DNA of 64,000 nucleotides from Alphaproteobacteria bacterium (GTDB lineage Bacteria; Pseudomonadota; Alphaproteobacteria; UBA8366), in assembly GCA_028281325.1 (NCBI GenBank), contig JANQKC010000005.1:1-64000 (forward strand). The letters are read 5' to 3'. The notes beneath the pieces were generated by a model that was not told the DNA's origin, made no database searches, and saw nothing but the letters and a program-made list of their open reading frames with translations. Below are positions 34,966 to 43,563 of the stretch, piece after piece. The position numbers and the translations under genes were made by a program. Numbering within the stretch: position 1 is the first letter of the stretch; each line of letters opens with the position of its first letter.

Positions 34966-36639
34966 ATGATACTGGCGTTCAGTTTCGTCGGCGCGCTCTT
35001 CGTCACGATGGTCCTGGTGCCGCCGCTGATGCGGATCGCCGGGCCGTTGCGCCTGTTGGACGTCCCCGACGAGCGGAAAATCCATACCGATCTCGTGCCG
35101 CGCTGTGGCGGCTTGGCGATCGCCTCCGGCGTCCTGCTGCCGCTGATAATGTGGATGCCCAAGGAAACCGCCATGTCGGCGTTGCTGGCCGGCGCGATCG
35201 TGGTCTTTCTGTTCGGGCTCTGGGATGACGTAAAGGACCTCGACTACAAGATCAAACTGCTTGGGCAGTTCATCGCGCTGGCCATCGTCCTGTATGGCGG
35301 CATCGTCCTGCAGCGGTATCCGTTTGCCGGCCTCGATCCGTTATCGCCGTGGATTTGCGTGCCGCTTTCCGGCCTGTTCATCCTGGGCGTGACCAATGCG
35401 GTCAACCTGTCCGATGGCCTGGACGGCCTCGCGGCAGGCTGTACGCTGCTTACGCTGGCCATGATCGCCTTCATGGCCTATCAGGCCGACGGGTACTCGA
35501 CGGTCCTGCTGGCGTTGACCGTCATGGGCGGCATTCTGGGATTCCTGCGGTACAACACCCATCCCGCGATTGTCTTTCTCGGGGACGCCGGCAGCCAGTT
35601 TCTCGGCTTTACCGCGGCCACCTTGACGATTCATCTGGTGGCGACGGTCAATACCGCGCTGAGCCCGGCGCTTCCGCTGCTGCTGCTCGGGCTGCCGATC
35701 CTCGATACCTTGTGGGTCATGGTTATCCGCATGCGGGTGGGCCGGTCGCCGTTCAGCCCCGACCGCAATCATTTGCATCATCAGCTGTTGCGTCTCGGGA
35801 TGAAGCAATACGAGGCCGTGTCGCTGATCTATGCACTGCATGGTTTGCTTATCTTCTCGGCTTACTATCTGCGGTACGATTCGGACGGCTTGATCGTTCT
35901 GCTCTATGTCGTCTTTTGCACCGTGGTGATCGGCGCCTTGTCGGTGGCGAAGATCCGGGGCTGGCGGTTCCGTTCCGAAACGCCGGCGAAAAACGACGCC
36001 GTCGAACGCCGCAACCTTTGGCTCCGCAAGCGCGCCTGGCTGCCGACCGTCACGGCCCAGTTTCTGGCAGTCGCGGTATCGATTTTCCTGATCGGCGGCG
36101 CCTTCGTCGTGGATTGGCTACCGCGGGATTTCATCGTCGTCGCCGTCGCGGCGATCGTCGTGCTGGTCGCCGGCACGGTTTTCCTGCGCGGAAGCTGGCG
36201 GCTTTTGACCCGCGCCGGCGTCTACATGTCCAGCGTGGTGGTGGTTTTTCTGTTGGGCGACATGCCGGATAGCCTCTGGGTCAACGATTTCAGCATCAAT
36301 GCCTTCCTGATCGTGGCGTCGGCGGGGCTTGTCCTGGGAATTCGCGTGACCCGCCGGGATTTGTTTCGCGTGACGCCGCAGGATTTGCTGATCGTTTTTT
36401 TTGCGCTCGTCGTTCCCAATCTGACGTCTGAATATTTAACGCGATATCCGGTCGGTGAGATTGTGTTCAGACTTTTGGTGTTGTTTTACATCACGGAGTT
36501 TTTGCTCAGCCAAGAGCGGCAGGGCCGGGACCGTGATCCACAAGCCGATCATTTAATGCGGTTTATCAACCGTTTATTGAGATATTCCGCGCTAGTATGT
36601 CTCTCCGTATTGGTGCTGCGCGGCCAGTTGCTATGGTAA
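34966..36639 (+). CDS. WecA/MraY-family undecaprenyl-phosphate sugar-1-P transferase with C-terminal extension
   Basis: A 557-residue membrane enzyme. Residues 1-340 form the polyprenyl-phosphate HexNAc-1-P transferase core. It has the blocks DVPDERKIHTDLVPRCGG, TNAVNLSDGLDGLAAG, FLGDAGSQFLGF, PILDTLWVM and DRNHLHHQLL. It would start repeat-unit assembly by loading GlcNAc-1-P (or a related sugar) on undecaprenyl phosphate. About 200 further residues contain some seven more hydrophobic helices (for example FIVVAVAAIVVLVAGTVFL, DLLIVFFALVVPNL), which classical WecA of about 360 residues lacks. ATG 34966 follows AAAGG; the in-frame upstream extension is unconvincing. It lies downstream of the exosortase gene, 191 bases away. 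Confidence 0.9.
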   Translation: MILAFSFVGALFVTMVLVPPLMRIAGPLRLLDVPDERKIHTDLVPRCGGLAIASGVLLPLIMWMPKETAMSALLAGAIVVFLFGLWDDVKDLDYKIKLLGQFIALAIVLYGGIVLQRYPFAGLDPLSPWICVPLSGLFILGVTNAVNLSDGLDGLAAGCTLLTLAMIAFMAYQADGYSTVLLALTVMGGILGFLRYNTHPAIVFLGDAGSQFLGFTAATLTIHLVATVNTALSPALPLLLLGLPILDTLWVMVIRMRVGRSPFSPDRNHLHHQLLRLGMKQYEAVSLIYALHGLLIFSAYYLRYDSDGLIVLLYVVFCTVVIGALSVAKIRGWRFRSETPAKNDAVERRNLWLRKRAWLPTVTAQFLAVAVSIFLIGGAFVVDWLPRDFIVVAVAAIVVLVAGTVFLRGSWRLLTRAGVYMSSVVVVFLLGDMPDSLWVNDFSINAFLIVASAGLVLGIRVTRRDLFRVTPQDLLIVFFALVVPNLTSEYLTRYPVGEIVFRLLVLFYITEFLLSQERQGRDRDPQADHLMRFINRLLRYSALVCLSVLVLRGQLLW

Positions 36640-36722
36640 TGGTGAGTAACGCTAACCCCTTGGAAATCCGTAATACTTCTGCTAGTATTCGGACGATTTC
36701 TTTGAATTGTGAAAATATATTT

Positions 36723-38348
36723 ATGAACATTTTGCGCTTTGCTTGGGCAGTGTTGACCGTGTGTTTGCTGAGTACTAGTCCGGCAAACGCCGTCCAGATC
36801 AGTTTGTCCAGCGAAAATGTCCAACAATATTTTCATATCCTCGAAATCTACGTCCTGCCGTTTCTTGTCGTGTCGACGATTGTCCTGCTGTGCGGGTATA
36901 TCGCGAGCAAGATCTATAATCGCAGACTGAACAAGTCGGCTGAGGATTTGGACGCCGAACAGCGCTTGCCGGCCAATCGCGATGAGGGCACGGCGGCGTT
37001 CCTGCGCGAGTTGAAATCGACGCCGCCGATCAAGGACCCGGTGCCTGAAACCGAACCGCGCCTTCGGTTGCGGCGGCGGCAGCCGAAGAAAGAGGCGCCT
37101 GCGGTCGAGCCGGCGCCCCGAATTGCGACGGAGGACCGACCCGACTTTTCTGACGGTGGGGATCGGACGGGCGATGCGGACCGTGAGCCGTTGCTGTTGC
37201 GGGTTCCCGCGAGTGTGCCGACGGATTCGGACGATCGACCGGACCACGGCGCGGCCAACGAGCCGCGTCTGCGGCCCCTTGCGACGGAAAGGTCCTTCGA
37301 TGCGCCGGATGCGCTGCCGGACACGTTGGAGGATCCGGCGCCGACACGGGACCCTGCGCCGCCGCGCGACGAGACGCGGGCCGGGCTTGAGGTGGATACG
37401 GCGGCGGACGCCGACCTGTCGGTCCCGGTCGAGCCGGGCGATGCGCCGTATCTTGAGACGCCGTTTGACCTGAAGGCGGGGGATGATACGGCCCCGCCGA
37501 CATTACCTGCGCCGGTGCAGAATCCCGAGCCGATGCAACTTGGCGAATCGGCAAGGATCAGCGATGGCGATCCAGTGGAAACGGAGCCGGACCGATTGTC
37601 GGCGGACGCGCCGATTGATCTAAAGCTCAGTCGGGCGGATGACGATATCGTGGCGCAGGAACCCGAACAGTCCGATGAATCGGAACACACGTTGAGTTCC
37701 GATCGGTGGGACGAGGATGAGACGCCGTCGTCATCCGCCTTGGAACGGACGGCATGGTGGGCGGATTCGAGCGCCTCGTCCGATCGGATCGAGCCCAGCG
37801 TGGGCGTCGTCCAGCCGCTGAAACCGATGGCGGAGAAGGCGCCGTCGCGCGAGACGCGGAATGCCGAGAAAGCGGCCGGCGAAATCGTGCGGAGCCTGGA
37901 TCGCATCACGTCGGGCTTGCAGCAAAACATGACGGTGTTGGCCGATCACATCCGTCACCGGCGCGGCATGATGTTGGAGGATGTTCAAAGCCTTCGGATT
38001 TCCGGTTTCAGCGCGGGAATCGACATCGCGGACCGGTTGCGCGTGCTGGACCAGCAAGCCGTCACGGATGTGCATGCGAGTTACGCGGCGGTGGAGAGCT
38101 TGAACCGGATCGTCGACCGGCTTGAGGAGATGGCCACCGACGACGCCTTGGACGAGGGTTGGAACGACTTAATTCGGACACGTTTATCCGAGACAATCTA
38201 TGTGGTGGGGCAGGGCAAGAAGACGCTTTCGCCGTATCTGCCGGCCGAATCCTCCGGGGGCGGGGGCAACGAGCCTGATGATACGGCGGACGGCACGGAG
38301 CGGTCGCCCCACAGCGGCGGTGTGCCATTCGGTAACCGCCAAGGATAG
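36723..38348 (+). CDS. unrecognised membrane-anchored protein with long acidic linker
   Basis: A 541-residue protein of no family I recognise. It starts with a signal peptide (FAWAVLTVCLLSTSPANA). A membrane helix follows at about residues 38-62 (VLPFLVVSTIVLLCGYIASKI), then a basic patch. About 310 residues of Pro/Asp/Glu-rich low-complexity sequence come next (37000-37800), then a helical C-terminal domain of about 130 residues. That domain includes AAGEIVRSLDRITSGLQ, SFAGID-like ISGFSAGIDIADRL, and SETIYVVGQGKKTLSPYL, and looks coiled. It sits between the initiating transferase (84 bases before) and the PrsT lipoprotein, so it probably belongs to the EPS/exosortase system as a scaffold or regulator. 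That is inference only. Confidence 0.75.
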   Translation: MNILRFAWAVLTVCLLSTSPANAVQISLSSENVQQYFHILEIYVLPFLVVSTIVLLCGYIASKIYNRRLNKSAEDLDAEQRLPANRDEGTAAFLRELKSTPPIKDPVPETEPRLRLRRRQPKKEAPAVEPAPRIATEDRPDFSDGGDRTGDADREPLLLRVPASVPTDSDDRPDHGAANEPRLRPLATERSFDAPDALPDTLEDPAPTRDPAPPRDETRAGLEVDTAADADLSVPVEPGDAPYLETPFDLKAGDDTAPPTLPAPVQNPEPMQLGESARISDGDPVETEPDRLSADAPIDLKLSRADDDIVAQEPEQSDESEHTLSSDRWDEDETPSSSALERTAWWADSSASSDRIEPSVGVVQPLKPMAEKAPSRETRNAEKAAGEIVRSLDRITSGLQQNMTVLADHIRHRRGMMLEDVQSLRISGFSAGIDIADRLRVLDQQAVTDVHASYAAVESLNRIVDRLEEMATDDALDEGWNDLIRTRLSETIYVVGQGKKTLSPYLPAESSGGGGNEPDDTADGTERSPHSGGVPFGNRQG

Positions 38349-38597
38349 GCCGGTTGGGCCGGAGACTGTTTACAGTTTTGAGGGCGGGATACCGCCCACG
38401 AGCGAAGCGATGGATCGTGTCGGAGAGGTCGGAATGGTATTGCGGTAGGGGCCAGCAGGGAAACGCGGCAGATAATCCTAAAGTATTAAAACGAAATTTT
38501 CGACCGCGCCGGCGGATACTTCCCCAACGGCACGGACTTCCACTATATCCTTCGCCCTAACAGCAACCACCGGACTCTGAATAATCTGGGGCGCTGA

Positions 38598-41045
38598 ATG
38601 CAGCGGGCACTGAAACAAGTTCAATTATCCATGTCGACTCTGAAATCGCCGAAACAGCCGTTTAGGCTGACATCCATTTTCAAACCTTTATTGGTTGTGG
38701 GCATGCTGACACTGGCTGCTTGCGACGGCGCCGAAGAGCGCGAAGCGGCGTATTTCGACCGCGGCAAGGCGCTCTACGAGGAGGGCGAGTTCACCAAGGC
38801 GCGGCTCGAATTCCGGAATGCGCGCCAGATCAATCCGCTCAACATGGAAGCGCTGTATTACCTGGGGCTCATCGCCGAGCGTGATCGGGACTATCGCGCT
38901 GCGCTTGGGGCCTTTCGCAAGGTTACCGAACAGAATGAAAAGCATGTCGGCGCGAATGTGCATGCCGGCCGGATTCTTCTAGCGGCGGGCCAGATCGATG
39001 ACGCGCTGTTGCGCGCCGAACGCGTCCTGGAAGTCGAACCGGAGAATGCGGATGGGCGGGCCCTGCGGGGCGCGGTGTATCTACGGCGCAATCGGCTGTC
39101 CGACGCCCGTGTCGAGGCGGAAGCCGCCCTCAAGCGGGACGGCGCCAATGCCGGCGCGATCTCGGTTCTCGTTGGGGTTTATCAAAAGGAAAACCGGAAC
39201 CAAGAAGCGATCGACCTGCTTGAGAAGTCGGTCGCCGGCAGTCCGTCGGAAAGCGCGCTGCGCCTTCTCTTGATTGAGATGTACCGGCGCACCAAAAATA
39301 TCGACGCGATAAAAAGCGTCTATGCGGACTTGTTCAAGCTCGATCCCAAGAACCATGGACACCGGGTCGACCTGGCGAAACTGCTCATCGGGTTCGGCAA
39401 GAAAGCGGATGCCGAACAGGTGCTGCGCGATGGTATCGCCGCCGATCCGACCGAGAACCGGCCGAAACTCATTCTCATCGATTTCTTGGCCAACCAGCGG
39501 TCGCTGGACGAGGCGGAACGGACGCTGGCGGACCTCATCGAGAAATCGCCGGACAATAACATGCTGCGGTTCGGCTTGGCGCAGCTCTACGCCAAGCACA
39601 ACAAGGAAGCCGACGCCGAAAAGGTGTTGCAGAACATTGCCGATACGTCCCAGTCCAATCCCGAGGTGATCCAGGCCAAGACGGCGATCGCGCGATTGCG
39701 GCTTGCGGCGCAGGACGTTTCGCGCGCCGAGGCGTTGGTCACCGAAGTCCTGAGCGTCGACAAATCGAATGCGGACGCTCTGATCACCCGCAGTCGGATT
39801 TTGTTGTCGCAGGGGCAATTGAACGAGGCGATCTCGGACCTTCGGCAGGTGTTGCGGGACAATCCGGATTCGTCGCAAGCGCTCGCGCTCGTGGCCGATG
39901 CGCATTTGCAGGCGGGCGATGTCGATTTGGCGGCGCAGAGCCTTCAACAGTTATTGACCGTGGTTCCGACCAACGATGAGGCGCGGTTGCGGCTGGCGCG
40001 GTTGTATGTGCAGCAGCGGAATTACGACACCGCCTTGGCGTTGACCGATCAGGCCTTGAGCCGGGCGCCCACGTCGCAGGACGCCTTGCGCTTACGCAGC
40101 GATATCTTGATCGCGCAGCGCAAACTGGGGCCGGCGTTGGCCACGGCCGAAAAACTCCGCGATGTCGCGGACGACAAACCGCAAGGACATATATCGGTGG
40201 CCCGGGTCCATCAGGCTGAAGGACGGCACGTGGAGGCGTTGGCGGCCTTCGACAAGGCGTTGTCGTTGGAACCGAACTCGGTTCCCGCCTTGACCGGCAT
40301 GGTGCGGTCCCACCTGTTGATGAAGCAGTCCGGCGATGCGGTGGCGCGCCTCAAGGCGGTGATCAAGCGGTCGCCGGAAAACGCCTACGCCCATAACCTC
40401 TTGGGCGAAGTCTACGCCGTCGACAAGGCGGCCGAAGACGCCAAAAAGGCGTTTATCCGGGCAACCGAACTTCGCAGCACCTGGACCTTGCCCTATGTGA
40501 ACCTGAGCCGTCTCGTCTTGGCGCAAGACAAGCCGAAGGATGCGATTGCGGTGCTTCAGCAGGGCCTCGAAGCGTCGCCCGACGATGCGACGCTGCTTTT
40601 CACGTTGGCGACGGCTCAGCAGGCCGACAAGGACTATGACAGCGCTATCGCCACTTACGGCAGGATGCTGGAAAACAACCCAAATATGGATGCCGCCGCG
40701 AATAACATGGCGGCGCTCGTCGCGGATCATCGGTATTCGGATCCGGAGGCCCTGGAAAAGGCCCTCGCGATCGCGCAACGCTTTCAGACCTCGGAGAATC
40801 CGTTCTATCTGGATACCTTGGGATGGCTGCTGTATCGCAAGGGCGACTACAGCCTCGCCGTCGTCACGCTGAAGCGCGCGGTCGACGAACTGCCGGACCA
40901 CCCATACCTGAATTTCCATCTCGGCATGGCCTATTACAAGAGCGGCCAGTCCGAACAGGCTCGGCCGCATCTTGAGAAAGCGATCGCGCATGTGGACGAA
41001 TACCCGACGATCGCGGAAGCGAAGGCGATTCTCGAATCGATGTAA
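38598..41045 (+). CDS. prsT: TPR-repeat lipoprotein PrsT of the exosortase/PEP-CTERM system
   Basis: An 815-residue lipoprotein. The signal peptide ends in the lipobox LTLAAC near residue 42. The rest is a long array of TPR helices, with units such as AYFDRGKALYEEGEFTKARLEF and NMEALYYLGLIAERDRDYRAAL. The last units are FYLDTLGWLLYRKGDYSLAV and LNFHLGMAYYKSGQSEQA. This matches the PrsT family (TIGR02917-like), whose genes accompany exosortase A-type EPS loci. It probably assembles partners in the periplasm during export or sorting. ATG 38598 has GGGGCG upstream; ATG 38631 is possible. Confidence 0.93.
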   Translation: MQRALKQVQLSMSTLKSPKQPFRLTSIFKPLLVVGMLTLAACDGAEEREAAYFDRGKALYEEGEFTKARLEFRNARQINPLNMEALYYLGLIAERDRDYRAALGAFRKVTEQNEKHVGANVHAGRILLAAGQIDDALLRAERVLEVEPENADGRALRGAVYLRRNRLSDARVEAEAALKRDGANAGAISVLVGVYQKENRNQEAIDLLEKSVAGSPSESALRLLLIEMYRRTKNIDAIKSVYADLFKLDPKNHGHRVDLAKLLIGFGKKADAEQVLRDGIAADPTENRPKLILIDFLANQRSLDEAERTLADLIEKSPDNNMLRFGLAQLYAKHNKEADAEKVLQNIADTSQSNPEVIQAKTAIARLRLAAQDVSRAEALVTEVLSVDKSNADALITRSRILLSQGQLNEAISDLRQVLRDNPDSSQALALVADAHLQAGDVDLAAQSLQQLLTVVPTNDEARLRLARLYVQQRNYDTALALTDQALSRAPTSQDALRLRSDILIAQRKLGPALATAEKLRDVADDKPQGHISVARVHQAEGRHVEALAAFDKALSLEPNSVPALTGMVRSHLLMKQSGDAVARLKAVIKRSPENAYAHNLLGEVYAVDKAAEDAKKAFIRATELRSTWTLPYVNLSRLVLAQDKPKDAIAVLQQGLEASPDDATLLFTLATAQQADKDYDSAIATYGRMLENNPNMDAAANNMAALVADHRYSDPEALEKALAIAQRFQTSENPFYLDTLGWLLYRKGDYSLAVVTLKRAVDELPDHPYLNFHLGMAYYKSGQSEQARPHLEKAIAHVDEYPTIAEAKAILESM

Positions 41046-41185
41046 CGGTATCGGATGGCCGTTTCCCACGGCGCCGGGGCATGCGGCCGGCCTCGCCGGG
41101 TTAATCCCTTCTTAATAGTCCGAAATAGCGCGCTCCCTAGCCAAACAGAGAGCTGCCCCACCAATCGGCTAACCCTTATTGTGAC

Positions 41186-41210
41186 GAAGACGGTCAACGA
41201 CGCCGTCTTC
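41186..41210. promoter_or_regulatory. 8-bp inverted repeat just upstream of a sorting-tail gene
   Basis: GAAGACGG at 41186-41193 pairs with CCGTCTTC at 41203-41210 around a nine-base loop, ending 28 bases before the ATG at 41239. There is no T-run, so it is unlikely to be a terminator of prsT. It could be an operator or a 5'-leader hairpin for the downstream gene. Confidence 0.4.
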
Positions 41211-41238
41211 TGACGGAATTACAAGGGTTTGCGAGACG

Positions 41239-41793
41239 ATGTTACGAGGATGTCTGTTTGTTGTCTGGTCCTTTTTCGGCCTTTTCATGCTCGGAACCGA
41301 AGCGTCGGCGATGACCGTTGGACCCGGCAACACGGTATGGAACGCGAATGTCTCGTTGTCCTGCTCCGGGACGAATGCGGCGACCAGTTCGTCCTGTATC
41401 GGCCACGAGTCGGGTCCGATGACCTTCCAGGTCTCCGAGGCGCTTACCCTGAAAACCACCGCGTTGAGCGTCGAGAACATGGTCGGCTTTAGCCTTCGGC
41501 TGTTCGAAGTCGGGTCCGATACGACGATCGCGTCCTTGTCGGTGAATGCGGCCGGGACGACGGTGGTCGATCAACTCCTGTCTTTCTCGGTGCTGCAGCC
41601 AGGCGTGCTTTATGCGCTTGCCGCGGCGGGTGACGTCTTCTTTCCCGTTGGCGCGACCTCGGGCAGTGGGGGTTACAGCTTCCAGGCGATCGTGGTCCCG
41701 GTGGCGGAGACGCCTCTGCCTGGCGCGATGTGGCTGATGCTGAGTGGGTTGGCCGCATTATTGCTCGGCGCGAGCCGCCGCAAACCCAGTTAG
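41239..41793 (+). CDS. secreted protein with PEP-CTERM/VPLPA-like sorting tail
   Basis: A 184-residue exported protein. The signal peptide is GCLFVVWSFFGLFMLGTEASA. The middle is a small beta-rich domain with two cysteines (LSCSGTNAATSSSCIG). The C-terminus is the tripartite sorting tail: TPLPGAMWL motif, helix MLSGLAALLLGA and basic end SRRK. It lies 193 bases after prsT and 6.5 kb from the exosortase, so it is a likely native substrate. The core of the motif (TPLPGA) deviates slightly from VPLPA. The function of the beta domain is unknown. Confidence 0.85.
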   Translation: MLRGCLFVVWSFFGLFMLGTEASAMTVGPGNTVWNANVSLSCSGTNAATSSSCIGHESGPMTFQVSEALTLKTTALSVENMVGFSLRLFEVGSDTTIASLSVNAAGTTVVDQLLSFSVLQPGVLYALAAAGDVFFPVGATSGSGGYSFQAIVVPVAETPLPGAMWLMLSGLAALLLGASRRKPS

Positions 41794-42227
41794 CGCAACC
41801 GCAGTCGGTCGCCGCGTGCGGACGGCCGCTCCGGGGCGCCGATGGCGAGGGCCTTCATGATGCCGCGCATCGCAATCATGCCGATGAGCACGCCGGCGAC
41901 ATTCGCGCCGAAATCGGGCCAACTGCCCGTCCGGAACGCGATGAAGGTTTGCGCGTATTCCAACGCCGCCCCATAGACCACCAATCCCGCCAGCAAGGCC
42001 CAGAATTGACGGCGCGTTGAATAAGCCAACGTGCCGGACACCGCGAGCGCGGCGTAGGCGGCAATATGCCGCCATTTGTCGAGGCCGTCATAGACCTCGC
42101 CCGCGTCCCCGGGTTTTAGCGATAGGTAGGCGACGATGCCGAGGGCCAAGACGAAGGCGGCGCGCAGCCATCGCTCCCGGCGCCGGATCCCGCCGCGAAT
42201 GCCGTCGATGAAGCGGGCTCCGATCAT
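41790..42227 (-). CDS. VanZ-like membrane protein
   Basis: A 145-residue protein with about four helices and the VanZ family layout LSLKPG...DKWRHIAAYAALA...YGAALEYAQTFIAFRTGSWPDFGANVAGVLIG. ATG 42227 is preceded by GGAAGG four bases away; the longer in-frame extension runs through tRNA-Cys and is rejected. Its 3' end overlaps the sorting-tail gene by four bases. VanZ-like proteins are widespread next to EPS loci. Their function outside teicoplanin resistance is unknown. Confidence 0.87.
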   Translation of the reverse strand: MIGARFIDGIRGGIRRRERWLRAAFVLALGIVAYLSLKPGDAGEVYDGLDKWRHIAAYAALAVSGTLAYSTRRQFWALLAGLVVYGAALEYAQTFIAFRTGSWPDFGANVAGVLIGMIAMRGIMKALAIGAPERPSARGDRLRLR

Positions 42228-42303
42228 TTTACCTTCCCGACCGGCCGCAGCCGGCGGGACAAAGGCGAGGCGGGCCGGTTTCCGGCAGACTATCTTGGCG
42301 GGT

Positions 42304-42377
42304 TGGAGGTCCGGGCCGGAATCGAACCGACGTACAAGGATTTGCAGTCCTCTGCATAGCCACTCTGCCACCGGACC
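42304..42377 (-). tRNA. tRNA-Cys (GCA)
   Basis: The reverse complement gives a full cloverleaf. Acceptor GGTCCGG pairs with CCGGACC before T and an encoded CCA. The anticodon arm has loop CTGCAAA (anticodon GCA), and the T-arm contains GGTTCGATTCC. Length is 74 bases including CCA. It lies upstream of the VanZ-like gene on the same strand. Confidence 0.96.
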
Positions 42378-42564
42378 AACGCGCATTGAGCGTCGGCGTC
42401 ATATACGGGTCCGGCCGCCAAGGGTCAAGCATCGTGGTCGGTGGTCGTATCCGTTGTTTTCCTGAGAATAGAAAGATATAAACGATCAGGACTGTGTTGG
42501 GGTTTTATTAGGATTTTTTATTCTTAATCTGCTTCGACGGATTTCTGGGGGGAGTAACAGTTCT

Positions 42565-43218
42565 ATGGATTTCGCGGTAGCTCGGCGCAACATGGTCGAG
42601 TGTCAGCTTCGCACCAACCGCATTACGCAAGATGCGGTCATTGCCGCGATGGGAGAGGTTCCGCGCGAACGGTTCGTTCCCGACAATCTCGCTAACATTG
42701 CATATGTCGACGAAGACCTCGCCGTGGGCGACGAGCGCTATCTGGTGGAACCGATGGTGCTCGGCCGGTTGTTGCAGGAAAGCCGCGCGGATCAAGACGA
42801 CATTGCGTTGTTGGTGGGCTGTGGGACGGGGTATTCCGCCGCGGTGCTCTCGAAACTGTGCGGCGCCGTCTTTGCCTTGGAAAGCAACACGGCGCTTGCC
42901 GCGAAGGCATCGAGCTTGCTGGCGACGCTTGGGGCCGATAATGCGGTGGTGGTCGAAGGTCCGCTGGAAAAGGGATGGCCCGGCGAGGCGCCCTATAACC
43001 TTATCGTGTTCGACGGCGCTGTTGCCGACATGCCGCCTACGATCTTGGATCAACTCGCCGACAGCGGACGTTTGCTCGCGGTCATTCGCGACGATCAGAA
43101 TGTGGGTCGCGCAACGTTGATGGAAAAACGCGGCGGGGTCGTATCGAGCCGCACATTGTTCGACGCGAATACGCCGATGCTTCCCGGCTTTGCGAAATCA
43201 GCAGGTTTTGTGTTTTAG
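42565..43218 (+). CDS. protein-L-isoaspartate O-methyltransferase family protein
   Basis: A 217-residue SAM-dependent methyltransferase of the Pcm/PIMT family. Family blocks are RRNMVECQLRTNRI, VPRERFVPDNLANIAYVDEDL, YLVEPMVLGRLLQ, and the SAM loop LLVGCGTGYSAAVLSKL near residues 88-104. PIMTs methylate isoaspartyl residues for protein repair. The post-loop acidic strand is ALESN rather than the usual VE, so substrate or activity may have drifted. It sits upstream of tolC in the same orientation but 345 bases away. Confidence 0.85.
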   Translation: MDFAVARRNMVECQLRTNRITQDAVIAAMGEVPRERFVPDNLANIAYVDEDLAVGDERYLVEPMVLGRLLQESRADQDDIALLVGCGTGYSAAVLSKLCGAVFALESNTALAAKASSLLATLGADNAVVVEGPLEKGWPGEAPYNLIVFDGAVADMPPTILDQLADSGRLLAVIRDDQNVGRATLMEKRGGVVSSRTLFDANTPMLPGFAKSAGFVF

Positions 43219-43563
43219 GACTGTCATGGGTCAACATTTTGTGGTTTTATCGATGTGTGGGAGTGTTGGACGAGGGGGAGCCTACCAAACCGCAATTCTT
43301 GTTGGGTCATTTCTGATACCGATTAACCGGCGCATTGCCGCAAACCTACGCATTGGGTAGTGCTACCCAATGGCGCGTAACTGCATCGCTTCGATGAGGT
43401 CTTTCGTTAGCATGCCAATTGCGCAATTCGGTGGAAGAAGGGAGCCGTGGGGCTTCGACGGTCGATTTGGTGGGTTTGTTGACAAGAGGACGTATAGGCT
43501 CTGTCTAGAACAGGAAAACGCGTAGGTGGCGGCAATCGATCGCGACTGTCCGGCATTCGGCGA
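43219..43563. other. 345-bp intergenic region upstream of tolC
   Basis: No gene is supported in this stretch. It contains one striking 22-base palindrome (listed separately) about 190 bases before the tolC start. No promoter stands out clearly enough to call. Confidence 0.5.
43351..43372. promoter_or_regulatory. 22-bp near-symmetric palindrome upstream of tolC
   Basis: CATTGGGTAG at 43351-43360 and CTACCCAATG at 43363-43372 are perfect complements around a two-base centre. A two-base loop and no T-run make a terminator unlikely. A dimeric repressor or activator site controlling the outer-membrane efflux gene, or the end of the upstream transcript, is possible. Confidence 0.5.

Noticed and set aside
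42228..42386. N-terminal extension of the VanZ-like protein
   Set aside because: It would translate through tRNA-Cys; a good GGAAGG site precedes the internal ATG at 42227.
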